Assembly (NCBI GenBank): GCA_934090685.1
Contig: CAKOJN010000005.1
Location: forward strand, 1 to 64,000
Origin: an uncultured Bacilli bacterium
Lineage (GTDB): Bacteria > Bacillota_I > Bacilli_A > RF39 > UBA660
Direction of reading: 5' to 3'
DNA: 64,000 nucleotides
Shown: positions 42,077 to 50,754 of the stretch, piece after piece
How the letters are laid out: every line of letters begins with the position of its first letter
Numbering within the stretch: position 1 is the stretch's first letter
The notes under the pieces: model-generated
What the model was told of the DNA's origin: nothing
Databases searched by the model: none
The model's input: only the letters and a program-made list of their open reading frames with translations
Made by a program: the position numbers and the translations under genes

Positions 42077-43819
42077 CTAATCTCTTATTTTTATATGTGC
42101 CTCTCTTAATTGAGTTTCAAATACTTCATTAGGGCTTCCCATTAATGCATCAGCACCATTTGCCGCCATTGGGAAAGCTACCATTTCACGAATATTATCT
42201 TCATCTTTCAAAAGCATAAGTATTCTATCTATACCAGGAGCCATCCCAGCATGAGGTGGTGCTCCAAATTGAAATGCTTGATATAGTGACGGGAATTTAC
42301 TCTCAACTACACTCTCATCATAGCCAGCTATTTCAAATGCTTTTTTAAGAATAACTGGACTATAGTTTCTCTCACCACCACTAGCCATTTCAAGACCATT
42401 ACATACAAAGTCATATTGACATGCAACTATATCACCTGGGTTCATTGTCTCTAGTGCTTTAAGTCCTCCACTTGGCATACTAAATGGATTATGTGTAAAA
42501 TCCCATTTATTATCTTCTTCATTCCACTCATAGAATGGAAAGTCTACTATAATACAAAATTCAAATCTAGATTTGTCTACTAAATCTAATTCATCAGCAA
42601 GTTTAAGTCTTAAACTTCCACATAGCTTATCAAACTTTTCACCCTTAGAGCCACATATAATTACTAAATAATTATTGTTTTCTAATTTTAATTTATCTTT
42701 AATACTTTTAAGTTCTTCTTCACTAAATAGTTTAGTCATTGAACCGGATATTTCATTGTTTTCTAATTTTATAAATCCTACTGATGAAGCACCAAGTTCT
42801 TTATATTCACTTTCCAGTTTTTTAAACCATGAGTTTGACTTATCACATGAATCTAATTTCATACATTTGACTTCTTTATCTTTAAATACTACTGATTCAT
42901 TATTTTTAAGTATTGATGTTAAGTTTTCTATTTCAAATTTAATTCTTAAATCAGGTTTATCACTACCATATTTTTCCATTGCTTCTTTATATTGTATTCT
43001 TCTGAATGGAACAGGACTTACTTCTTTATTTCCAAATTCCTTAAATACATCATAAAATACTTTTTGTCCTACTTCAAATACATCTTCTTGAGTTGCGAAT
43101 GACATTTCAAAGTCAAGTTGATAAAATTCTCCGTATAGTCTATCTCTTCTTGGATCTTCATCTCTAAAACATGGTGCGATTTGAAAGTATCTATTAAATC
43201 CACTACACATTAACAATTGTTTAAATATTTGTGGTGCTTGTGGTAAAGCATAGAATTTACCTTTATATTTTCTACTAGGTACAATAAAATCTCTTGCTCC
43301 TTCTGGACTAGATGCAGTTAAGATTGGTGTTTGTATTTCTGTAAAATCCATTTCTTTCATAGTTTTACGTATAAAATCAAGTACCTTAGTTCTAAATATT
43401 ATACCATCATGTACTTCTTTATTTCTTAAATCTAAATATCTATATTTAAGTCTTGTTTCTTCGCTAGAAGTTTTACTTGAATTTACTTCAAAAGGAAGGG
43501 TTTTATATACATCACCTAGTACTTCTAATGATTTAATTTCAACTTCTATTTCACCAGTTTTCATATTTTTATTAATCATATCATCAGTTCTTTTTCTAAC
43601 GATGCCTGTTACAGTAACTGTACTTTCACGATTAAGATTTTTGTATGTATCTACATCATTAGATATTAATTGTACTATTCCTTTTTCGTCTCTTAATGCA
43701 ATAAATAAAAGACTTCCTAAGTTCCTAATAGTATCAATCCATCCTGCTAATCTTACTTCTTTACCAACATATTCTTTTGTTACTTCACCACAATATATAT
43801 TTCTATATTTATTTTCCAT
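42077..43819 (-). CDS. aspS: Aspartyl-tRNA synthetase (bacterial type)
   Basis: A 580-residue class II synthetase. The N-terminal anticodon-binding OB fold starts YCGEVTKEYVGKEVRLAGWI. Motif 1 is FTEIQTPILTASSPEGARDF, motif 2 is CFRDEDPRRDRLYGEFYQLD and motif 3 is GMAPGIDRILML, with the large GAD insertion between motif 2 and 3 (about 280-420) that marks the bacterial enzyme. GGAGG precedes the start. It is preceded by a compact T-box leader with an Asp specifier and is first in an operon with an unknown gene and lysS. Confidence 0.97.
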   Translation of the reverse strand: MENKYRNIYCGEVTKEYVGKEVRLAGWIDTIRNLGSLLFIALRDEKGIVQLISNDVDTYKNLNRESTVTVTGIVRKRTDDMINKNMKTGEIEVEIKSLEVLGDVYKTLPFEVNSSKTSSEETRLKYRYLDLRNKEVHDGIIFRTKVLDFIRKTMKEMDFTEIQTPILTASSPEGARDFIVPSRKYKGKFYALPQAPQIFKQLLMCSGFNRYFQIAPCFRDEDPRRDRLYGEFYQLDFEMSFATQEDVFEVGQKVFYDVFKEFGNKEVSPVPFRRIQYKEAMEKYGSDKPDLRIKFEIENLTSILKNNESVVFKDKEVKCMKLDSCDKSNSWFKKLESEYKELGASSVGFIKLENNEISGSMTKLFSEEELKSIKDKLKLENNNYLVIICGSKGEKFDKLCGSLRLKLADELDLVDKSRFEFCIIVDFPFYEWNEEDNKWDFTHNPFSMPSGGLKALETMNPGDIVACQYDFVCNGLEMASGGERNYSPVILKKAFEIAGYDESVVESKFPSLYQAFQFGAPPHAGMAPGIDRILMLLKDEDNIREMVAFPMAANGADALMGSPNEVFETQLREAHIKIRD

Positions 43820-43837
43820 ACTTCCTCCAATATATGA

Positions 43838-43978
43838 AAAAAAATCTATTTCGTAAGAGCGAGGTCGCTCGCGGTGCCATCTTACTTCATAGATTTAATT
43901 TCTACCTTTAATTCTGTAACGCTGAAAAGCGATTAAACTCAGAAAACTGTCACACTTTTTTCCTCAACGTTTACAATG
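43838..43978 (-). promoter_or_regulatory. Compact T-box riboswitch (aspartate) upstream of aspS
   Basis: The minus strand shows the T-box GATGGCACCGCG (43881-43870) followed by a terminator made of AAATCTAT, GTAAGA and GAGCG arms (43841-43897). A GAC codon stands at 43951-43949, in a loop within a short stem closed by ACTCA/TGAGT, and fits an Asp specifier. A further CGC/GCG hairpin lies between. Uncharged tRNA-Asp would stabilise the antiterminator and switch on aspS and downstream lysS. The leader of about 140 nt is much shorter than usual. Confidence 0.85.
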
Positions 43979-43981
43979 AGT

Positions 43982-44010
43982 ATTATATTACTTAAATTAT
44001 TATTTGTCAA
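43982..44010 (-). promoter_or_regulatory. aspS promoter
   Basis: TTGACA (44010-44005), exact 17-bp spacer, TATAAT (43987-43982) on the minus strand; transcription would start near 43975. Confidence 0.85.
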
Positions 44011-44025
44011 TTACTTTTAAATAAA

Positions 44026-44652
44026 TTACTTAAATAATTTACTCATCACTATTTCTTTTTGATCTTTATCCTTTAAATTTAATTCAGTAGTTATATCATA
44101 TATTGGTATATCTCTATCAAACTTTTTTAATATGTCGTCTATATCATTTAATATTATGTTTATTACATCTTTTGAAAATTCTTCATTATATCCACATAAC
44201 ATATGTGTTGGAAATGTTAATCCTAGCAAATTATCTAATGCTATTCTATCCTTTACTTGTACTTCATCAGGCATATCTGTATATCTAGTAGTTTTACTTT
44301 TACCTAATAATTCCATTTTTCTAAAAGCATAACCACTATTAGTACAAATATCTACTAGCTGTGGTTCCACTACCTCTATACCTTCTTTAGGTAACATAAG
44401 TGATAAACTATTTTTAATATATCCATGAAATGAATTGTATTCTTCTACTCCATTATTAACTATATCTTTTTTACTATAATCACATAGTGATATATAATTT
44501 CTACCAGCGAATCCACCTTTATTGAATCTTCTTTGTTTTTTTAATGAAAGGAGTGCATTGCATTTTAATATTTTATATAATATTATTCTTGTACTTGCAG
44601 AATCATACTCATATCTTGCGTTAATCGCATGCAAATAAATATTGTGTTCCAT
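44026..44652 (-). CDS. Unknown protein
   Basis: A 208-residue protein with a GGAGG site. I do not recognise it for certain. LHAINARYEYDSASTRIILYKILK followed by GFAGRNYISLCDYSKKD (about 47-63) and DEVQVKDRIALDNLLGL (about 135-150) resembles a set of uncharacterised gut Bacillota proteins in which a GxNGxxYISLC-type block recurs. No signal peptide or membrane segment. It lies upstream of the aspS promoter on the same strand and ends just before it, so the aspS leader does not control it. Confidence 0.55.
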   Translation of the reverse strand: MEHNIYLHAINARYEYDSASTRIILYKILKCNALLSLKKQRRFNKGGFAGRNYISLCDYSKKDIVNNGVEEYNSFHGYIKNSLSLMLPKEGIEVVEPQLVDICTNSGYAFRKMELLGKSKTTRYTDMPDEVQVKDRIALDNLLGLTFPTHMLCGYNEEFSKDVINIILNDIDDILKKFDRDIPIYDITTELNLKDKDQKEIVMSKLFK

Positions 44653-44683
44653 AACCCCTCCTTATAATTTCTATTATTTATAC

Positions 44684-45238
44684 TTATTTTTTTAATTTAT
44701 TTATATAATTATTTACTCTTTGAGACCACTTTGGATCACTAGCATAATATGGTCCAATCTCACTAGTTGTTGTTTTTCCTTTGCTATAATACGTATTTAA
44801 TTTGTTAATAGCAAATTTAATTCCTTCTTCAATAGTATTAAATTTTCTATAACTTCCACCATTACAAGAAGGGCCACCTTTATTACCACCAACATTATTA
44901 CAAACTCTTGTAAGATAACTGCATGTCCAATAACAACCTGTTTCTTGAAGCATAACACCTGTTGCTAAATAAGGATCCATTCCTACTTCAAGTGAATAAT
45001 CAACTATGAATTTACCTTTGTTTTTTAATGTTGAATTTAAATATCTATTTAATTTATTTGCTATTTGATCTTTACTTTCTCCATTAAAATAGTTCTTTTT
45101 TTCATATAATTGTTTTTTCTCTTTAAATTCGCTCACATTTACCTTTATTTGTGTGTCTATATATTTAAAATTGTTTTCATCTACATCTTTAGATGGGAAT
45201 GATATTAAACTAAATATCATTAAAATTATTTTTATCAT
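44684..45238 (-). CDS. Secreted muramidase/glucosaminidase-like cell-wall hydrolase
   Basis: About 184 residues from ATG 45238 (GAAGGAG upstream); the frame is open 14 codons further without support. The start MIKIILMIFSLISFPS is a short signal sequence. The catalytic-type core is ATGVMLQETGCYWTCSYLTRVCNNVGG (shown here only as its GVMLQETGC part with candidate catalytic Glu), then FNTIEEGIKFAINKLNTYY and PYYASDPKWSQRVNNYI, a lysozyme-like fold of the glucosaminidase superfamily. It probably trims peptidoglycan during growth, division or sporulation. Confidence 0.72.
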   Translation of the reverse strand: MIKIILMIFSLISFPSKDVDENNFKYIDTQIKVNVSEFKEKKQLYEKKNYFNGESKDQIANKLNRYLNSTLKNKGKFIVDYSLEVGMDPYLATGVMLQETGCYWTCSYLTRVCNNVGGNKGGPSCNGGSYRKFNTIEEGIKFAINKLNTYYSKGKTTTSEIGPYYASDPKWSQRVNNYINKLKK

Positions 45239-45339
45239 TTTTTCTCCTTCAAAAAATAAGTAATATGTATTATACCACAATTGACATCCAAAATCAAATT
45301 TGGTCTAAAAATGATAGTGTAAATGTATCTAAATCAAAT

Positions 45340-45390
45340 TAAAAAAGATTGAATTTAATCAATATAAGAAGAAATTCAATCCAGTTTTAT
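45340..45390 (-). terminator. GNAT gene terminator
   Basis: GATTGAATTT/AAATTCAATC inverted repeat and six T on the minus strand, after the acetyltransferase stop. Confidence 0.8.
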
Positions 45391-45396
45391 AATTAA

Positions 45397-45972
45397 TTAT
45401 TTAACATTTTTATTTCTGATATAGTCTCCATTAAATTCATTTTCAAGAATGTCCATATGAATAATATCATGATATTTTCCATTTAAAAACATCGCATCTC
45501 TAACTCTTCCTGTTTCTTTGAAACCACATTTAATATAACATTTATAAGCACGTTCATTAACATCAAGTACAGTTAATTTAACACTATGAAGATTAAGATA
45601 TTTAAATCCATATTCAAGTAATAATTTAATTGCTTCAGTTCCATATCCATTACTTCTATATTTATCTTCACCAATAAAAACACCAAGAATAGCACTTCTG
45701 CTTACGTAATTAAAACCATTAAGTTCAACTGATCCGATAAGTTCATTAGTATTTAAATCTATAATATTAAAATTACCTGGACTAGTTTTTTTAGCAGCAG
45801 TAGAAATATATTCTTTTTCACTATCGTATGAAATTAACTTACAACTTCCATTAATATAATCAGTAACTTCAAAATCATTCATCCAACTAGTAAATTTAAT
45901 TATATCTTCTTCAGTAACACTCTTAGGTGACAAATAAACCCTATCACCCACTATTTTCTTATAATATTGCAT
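45397..45972 (-). CDS. GNAT acetyltransferase, RimJ/RimL type
   Basis: A 191-residue N-acetyltransferase with AAGGAG site. The acetyl-CoA pyrophosphate loop is in GVFIGEDKYRSNGYGTEAI (about 94-112, Q/RxxGxG/A form RSNGYG), followed by the LNLHSVKLTVLDVNERA strand-helix and YKCYIKCGFKETGR. The family acetylates ribosomal protein N-termini, antibiotics or small metabolites; the substrate is unknown. A 33-codon relic of a close paralogue's C-terminus is at 55946-56151. Confidence 0.85.
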   Translation of the reverse strand: MQYYKKIVGDRVYLSPKSVTEEDIIKFTSWMNDFEVTDYINGSCKLISYDSEKEYISTAAKKTSPGNFNIIDLNTNELIGSVELNGFNYVSRSAILGVFIGEDKYRSNGYGTEAIKLLLEYGFKYLNLHSVKLTVLDVNERAYKCYIKCGFKETGRVRDAMFLNGKYHDIIHMDILENEFNGDYIRNKNVK

Positions 45973-46026
45973 AATATCAACTCCTTAAAAACATTAATAT
46001 CATTATACAATATTATTATATATAAA

Positions 46027-46045
46027 TCTACCTGAATCAGGTAGA
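46027..46045 (-). terminator. Palindromic hairpin after the Nudix gene
   Basis: TCTACCTG/CAGGTAGA with ATT loop, followed by TTTATATAT on the minus strand. Likely a weak terminator, or an operator for the downstream GNAT gene. Confidence 0.5.
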
Positions 46046-46074
46046 ATTAACTCACACTCAAATATCAAGTGTAT

Positions 46075-46629
46075 TTATTTTAAACTTAATTTTTTAACTA
46101 ACTTACTATGTACTGGTCTTATAAAATCACACATTGTTTCATTATCTGCTTCTTCAAATGGAATCCATTTCACTCCTTTTGATTCATCTTCTCTATATAT
46201 TAATGGTATTTTATCATCTGCTTCCATAATATATACAACATCAAAGTGAAGATGTGCTGAAACATTCTTTCCACGTTTTATATGACTTTTTACAGGAGTT
46301 GATTGTATTGAAAAAATATTTTCATCTAAAACTTTTGCTTTCAATCCTGTTTCTTCTTCAACTTCACGAACTGCGACTGACAAAAGATCTTCTTCACCAT
46401 CAGCGTGTCCTCCCGGATAAATCCAACCATCATTAATTATATGATAAACAACTACCATTTTATTTCTTTCTTTATTTACTACAAAAGCAGATGATGTAAA
46501 ATGTCCAAAAATATTATCTCTAGTTAATACATCATCAAATGTATCAATAAATTTTAAAAATTGTTCCCTATCTCTTTCTTCCTGTTCATCAAAAGGTACA
46601 TAATTTTCTATTTTTTCTTTTAATTCCAT
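46075..46629 (-). CDS. Nudix hydrolase
   Basis: A 184-residue hydrolase of nucleoside-diphosphate-linked compounds. The Nudix box reads GGHADGEEDLLSVAVREVEEETGL in outline, with the REVEEETG core and the upstream Gly at about residues 90-112. Downstream DVVYIMEADDKIPLIYRE and KGVKWIPFEEAD match the family fold. AGGAG precedes the start. The substrate cannot be read from the sequence; the gene lies in a row of small enzymes. Confidence 0.88.
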   Translation of the reverse strand: MELKEKIENYVPFDEQEERDREQFLKFIDTFDDVLTRDNIFGHFTSSAFVVNKERNKMVVVYHIINDGWIYPGGHADGEEDLLSVAVREVEEETGLKAKVLDENIFSIQSTPVKSHIKRGKNVSAHLHFDVVYIMEADDKIPLIYREDESKGVKWIPFEEADNETMCDFIRPVHSKLVKKLSLK

Positions 46630-46655
46630 ACTTTCTCCTAAAAATATAACACTTA

Positions 46656-47471
46656 TTATTTATGTAAATTCAATCTAATACCAGATGATTTATTTGGTAC
46701 TTTAGAAATTATACTTTTATAAAAACTATTAAGTTCAGTTTCATCTACTTTTATTTTTGAAAGTATTTCTGTTTTATTTTCTTTTATATAACTATCAAGA
46801 GTTTGTCTTGTAAGATATTGTGTATCTTTTACATTATTTAATTCTTCGCCATTAAAACCAATCTCAACATTTAAATCAGTTTCATTTGCTGTTGCACTGA
46901 ATGTTACTTTGAATACACCATCATTTAATACTTGATATTTATCAGCAGCATGAATATCATATCCATTTAATGTAACTCCATATGTATCTTTAATTGTTTT
47001 TATAGCATCTAATCTTTCTAATAATTCTTTTTTAAAAGATTTTAAAAATATTTTAGAATATTTAATTATATGAGAATCTTTCTTTTCATCATGTAAATCA
47101 TCAAAATGAAGTTTATATGTAAGTTCATTATCTTTAGTATAAACTTCTAATAATGTTTTTCTGTCAAAGTTGTTCTCACTTGATATCAATAAAAATATCA
47201 TTTTATTATCTTCTTCTCTTTGACCAGTATAATATTGTACCCCGGCAATAAATGGAGATGCTTTTCCATCTATTTTGCTAATTCTTTTTAAACTTCTTCC
47301 AGCATATCCATGAAGATAATTCATAGATGATATAAATAAATCATCTGAAAGCACATTATGTATTAATGTCAAATTAAATGTTGCTAGCGTATATAAATCA
47401 AGAGCAGAAAAGCACTTTTCTTCACTATTTCTTTTCTCATCTACAATCGCTTTTAAATTTTCATATGTCAT
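46656..47471 (-). CDS. Unknown cytosolic protein
   Basis: A 271-residue protein with AAAGGAG site. I do not recognise a family. It has no signal peptide or membrane segment. The first half is mixed (SSMNYLHGYAGRSLKRISKIDG), and the second half is strand-rich with alternating charged residues (FKVTFSATANETDLNVEIGF). It follows gpmA by 37 bp and precedes the Nudix gene by 26 bp, so it may share their transcript. Confidence 0.5.
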   Translation of the reverse strand: MTYENLKAIVDEKRNSEEKCFSALDLYTLATFNLTLIHNVLSDDLFISSMNYLHGYAGRSLKRISKIDGKASPFIAGVQYYTGQREEDNKMIFLLISSENNFDRKTLLEVYTKDNELTYKLHFDDLHDEKKDSHIIKYSKIFLKSFKKELLERLDAIKTIKDTYGVTLNGYDIHAADKYQVLNDGVFKVTFSATANETDLNVEIGFNGEELNNVKDTQYLTRQTLDSYIKENKTEILSKIKVDETELNSFYKSIISKVPNKSSGIRLNLHK

Positions 47472-47508
47472 AAGTTCTCCTTTTTCCTACTATTATATAT
47501 TAATTTTA

Positions 47509-48192
47509 TTACTTAAGAAAGAATTTATTTACAATTTCTAAATTTTTATTCATTTCATATACGAATGGTACACCAGTTGGTAATTCTATATTCATAATAT
47601 CCTCATCACTAATATTTTCTAAATATTTAATTATTGATCTTAAACTATTACCATGTGCAACTATTAAAACATTTTTATCTTGAAGTAATTCTTCTTTAAT
47701 ATCAGATTCATAATATTCTACAGTTCTTTTCATTGTATCTAATAAGCATTCTGTGAGTGGTAAATCTTTTTTATCTAAGTCCCTATACTTAATATCATTA
47801 CCTGGATATCTCTCATCATTAATATCTAATGCTGGTGGTCTTACAGTAGCACTTCTTCTCCATAAATGAACTTGTTCTTCACCATATTTTTTTCTTGTTT
47901 CATCTTTGTTAAGTCCCTGCAAAGCACCATAATGTCTTTCATTTAATTTATAACTATAATATACAGGTATATTAAGATTCATTTCTTTTAATACGATATC
48001 TAATGTATCATTTGCTCTTTTTAGTACTGATGTGAATGCTACATCAAAAGTATATCCTTTTTCTTTTAATAATAGTCCTGCTTTGTGTGCTTCATTTTTT
48101 CCATTCTCAGTCAACTCTACATCAGTCCATCCAGTAAATTTATTTTCCTTATTCCAAATACTTTCTCCATGTCTTAGTAAAACTAATTTCAT
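47509..48192 (-). CDS. gpmA: 2,3-bisphosphoglycerate-dependent phosphoglycerate mutase
   Basis: A 227-residue dPGM of glycolysis, interconverting 3- and 2-phosphoglycerate. The phospho-histidine motif LLRHGESIWNKENKFTGW is at about residues 4-21 with H8, the substrate-binding segment RHYGALQGLNKDE is at about 88-100, and the second His is in LIVAHGNSLRSI (about 180). AAAGGG precedes the ATG. The length is typical. Confidence 0.95.
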   Translation of the reverse strand: MKLVLLRHGESIWNKENKFTGWTDVELTENGKNEAHKAGLLLKEKGYTFDVAFTSVLKRANDTLDIVLKEMNLNIPVYYSYKLNERHYGALQGLNKDETRKKYGEEQVHLWRRSATVRPPALDINDERYPGNDIKYRDLDKKDLPLTECLLDTMKRTVEYYESDIKEELLQDKNVLIVAHGNSLRSIIKYLENISDEDIMNIELPTGVPFVYEMNKNLEIVNKFFLK

Positions 48193-48193
48193 A

Positions 48194-48634
48194 TTAATCC
48201 CTTTTCTTTCTTTTTAATGTAAATCCTTTCCATTTACCACTTGGTAAAAATTCGCTTACATCTTCATTATTGTGTTTTCTTCTTAAAAATTCATTCCATT
48301 CATTTTCTGACAAAACATTTTTAAAATAATTTTCATAATATTCATACCATCTTAAATATTCATCTGTTAATTGAATATGTCTTCCCTTTTTAGGATTAGG
48401 TATTTTAGTTCCAAATTTTTTTGTTTTATAGATTAAATACTCTAATGCATATCTATCTTCAGATGAATTAATCTCAGAATGAGCGGTGCTTGACATAGTA
48501 TATTTCCAAAAAATATTTTCTTGTACTGCGTCTATTTGCAAATACAAATCAACTTCATCTAAACTATCTATTAAATCAGGCACCTGTATAGATCCTGGGT
48601 AAATTCCATATATTTTTTCATCACTTTTATTCAT
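48194..48634 (-). CDS. Unknown small protein upstream of gpmA
   Basis: A 146-residue acidic N-terminal, basic C-terminal protein (ends KRKKRD) with AGGAGG site; its stop is one base before the gpmA start, so the two are coupled. I recognise no domain. Aromatic-rich segments (EYLRWYEYYENYFKNVL) suggest helices. No membrane segment. Confidence 0.5.
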   Translation of the reverse strand: MNKSDEKIYGIYPGSIQVPDLIDSLDEVDLYLQIDAVQENIFWKYTMSSTAHSEINSSEDRYALEYLIYKTKKFGTKIPNPKKGRHIQLTDEYLRWYEYYENYFKNVLSENEWNEFLRRKHNNEDVSEFLPSGKWKGFTLKRKKRD

Positions 48635-48744
48635 TTTTTCCTCCTGATTAATTTAATTATAACACAAATTATGCCTTTCAAAAACAAACTTTACATATGG
48701 TTGTCTATTTTTTTTATTTCCATTTTTTGGAAGCAAACAACTGT

Positions 48745-48772
48745 TTGACATTTTGATTTTTTATTGTATAAT
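48745..48772 (+). promoter_or_regulatory. Promoter of the rSAM operon
   Basis: TTGACA (48745-48750), 16-bp spacer, TATAAT (48767-48772), 17 bp before the start codon at 48789 with GGTGAT between. Confidence 0.75.
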
Positions 48773-48788
48773 TAGATTGGTGATATTT

Positions 48789-49997
48789 ATGAATTTAAAT
48801 GAAAAATTAGTTATATTGAGTGATGCTGCTAAATACGACGCTAGTTGCTCCTCTTCAGGTAGTAAAAGAAGTTGCAAAGGATACGGAAATACATGTGTAA
48901 GTGGAATATGTCATAGTTTTAGTGCTGATGGTAGATGTATATCTCTACTTAAAATTTTATTAACTAATAGTTGCATATATGACTGCAAATATTGTATTAA
49001 TAGAAAAAGTAATAATGTTAAAAGAGCAATATTTACTAGTGAAGAAGTAGCAAATCTAACAATTAATTTTTATAAAAGAAATTATATAGAAGGTTTATTT
49101 TTAAGTTCCGCTGTTATTAAAGATCCTAACTATACTATGGAACTTATAATAAATGCAATTAGTTTACTTAGGAATAAATATCATTTTAATGGTTATATTC
49201 ATGCTAAAACTATTCCAGGATGCAGTGAAACATTAATTAAAAAACTAGGTCTTTTAGTAGACAGAATGAGTATTAATAAAGAGTTACCAACAGATAGTTC
49301 ATTAAAACTACTTGCTCCAATTAAAGAAAAAAATAAAATATATTCAGCAATGAACTATATTAATAAAAACAGAAATAGCCATTTCACCCCAGCAGGTCAA
49401 AGTACACAAATGGTTATCGGTGCCTCTAATGAAAGTGATTTAGATATTATGAATACTAGTGAATTTATGTACAATAATTTTAAATTAAAAAGAGTTTTCT
49501 ATTCAGCATATATTCCAGTAAATAAAGATAAAGACTTACCATCATTAATAGTACCTCCTCTTAAAAGGGAAAATAGACTATATCAAGCAGATTGGTTATT
49601 AAGATATTATAACTTTAAAGTAAAAGATATTCTTGATATTAAAAACCCTAACTTTAATTTAATGCTTGATCCCAAAGCAGATTGGGCATTAAGACACATA
49701 GATGAGTTTCCTAAAGAAATTAATAAATGTTCTTATTATGATTTGCTTAAAATACCTGGGATTGGTGTCACTACTGCCAAGAGAATAGTTAGTTCAAGAA
49801 AACATTTTAAATTAACATTTAAAGATCTAAAAAATATGAACGTTGTGCTTAAAAGAGCAAAATATTTTATAACTTGTGATGGTAAATATTTTATTGATAC
49901 AAAATTATTTAAAAAAGAATTTATAGAGAATAATTTGGTATTAGAAGATAATCATGATAATAGAAATATATTGCAAATAAGTATGTTCAATGAATAA
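48789..49997 (+). CDS. Putative DNA modification/repair radical-SAM protein
   Basis: A 402-residue protein from ATG 48789 (GGTGAT upstream; open frame extends 12 codons before). It has a radical SAM core with the CxxxCxxC cluster in NSCIYDCKYCINRK (about 62-75), preceded by an unusual Cys-rich block CSSSGSKRSCKGYGNTC and CHSF (about 17-40). A C-terminal helix-hairpin-helix-like segment, KIPGIGVTTAKRIVSSRK (about 325-345), would bind DNA. The order matches the family annotated as putative DNA modification/repair radical SAM protein, which is nearly always paired with the partner found next. The substrate is unknown. Confidence 0.87.
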   Translation: MNLNEKLVILSDAAKYDASCSSSGSKRSCKGYGNTCVSGICHSFSADGRCISLLKILLTNSCIYDCKYCINRKSNNVKRAIFTSEEVANLTINFYKRNYIEGLFLSSAVIKDPNYTMELIINAISLLRNKYHFNGYIHAKTIPGCSETLIKKLGLLVDRMSINKELPTDSSLKLLAPIKEKNKIYSAMNYINKNRNSHFTPAGQSTQMVIGASNESDLDIMNTSEFMYNNFKLKRVFYSAYIPVNKDKDLPSLIVPPLKRENRLYQADWLLRYYNFKVKDILDIKNPNFNLMLDPKADWALRHIDEFPKEINKCSYYDLLKIPGIGVTTAKRIVSSRKHFKLTFKDLKNMNVVLKRAKYFITCDGKYFIDTKLFKKEFIENNLVLEDNHDNRNILQISMFNE

Positions 49998-50754
49998 AGA
50001 TAACAAGATATATTTATATAATGGTAGTTTTAATGATTTAATTAATCTTATCAGTTATCTTCTTAAAAATAAAATAATACCATCAAACATAAAAAGTATT
50101 AATTATAATAAAGGATTATTTGATGAAGTTATAAATGTAAAGACACATGAATCTGATTTAATAAATTATATTATTAAGATTTCATCAAAATATGTATTTA
50201 AAATAATTTATTATGTATATCTATCAAACGATGAATATAAAGAATTAATAATTTATTATTTTATATTAAATACGTTTAAATATGGAAATAAGATTATATA
50301 CATGAGAAATTTAAAATGTGTAAATGAGAGTTTAAAATTAGAAAAATATGTATCAAGAGAAAATCATAAATTTAAGGGATTTACAAGATTTAAAGAACTT
50401 AATAATAATGTACTCTATTCAAAAATAAATCCTACCAATAATATCATAGTATTGCTTGCTGAACATTTTAAAAATAGATTAAAAGAAGAATATTTTATTC
50501 TGCATGATGAAAAAAGGAATATATATGTTTTTTATGATAAAAATAAGTATTATGTAGTTAGTGATAGTGAACTTAAATTATTAAATATCAAATATAGTGA
50601 AAATGAAAAAGATATAGAAAATATGTGGTGTAGTTTTTATAAAACTATTGCAATAAAAGAAAGAAAAAATGAAAAAGTTAGAATGAATTTTATGCCTAAA
50701 AAATATTGGAAAAACATAGTAGAAATGAGGAATGTAAATGAAAATAGTAATTAG
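49990..50754 (+). CDS. DUF4130-type rSAM-linked DNA metabolism protein
   Basis: A 254-residue protein. Its ATG overlaps the radical-SAM gene by eight bases and has no own ribosome site, so translation is coupled. The C-terminal half HKFKGFTRFKELNNNVLYSK followed by NPTNNIIVLLAEHFKNRLKE and ILHDEKRNIYVFYD is DUF4130, the constant partner of the radical-SAM family above; in other species this half is fused to a uracil-DNA-glycosylase-like domain, which is absent here. The N-terminal 120 residues are specific to it. A joint role in DNA modification or repair is the accepted guess. Confidence 0.83.
   Translation: MNKDNKIYLYNGSFNDLINLISYLLKNKIIPSNIKSINYNKGLFDEVINVKTHESDLINYIIKISSKYVFKIIYYVYLSNDEYKELIIYYFILNTFKYGNKIIYMRNLKCVNESLKLEKYVSRENHKFKGFTRFKELNNNVLYSKINPTNNIIVLLAEHFKNRLKEEYFILHDEKRNIYVFYDKNKYYVVSDSELKLLNIKYSENEKDIENMWCSFYKTIAIKERKNEKVRMNFMPKKYWKNIVEMRNVNENSN

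Noticed and set aside
45946..46075. Operator for the acetyltransferase gene at the 19-bp palindrome
   Set aside because: It lies just after the Nudix stop and has a T-rich tail, so a terminator is the more economical reading.
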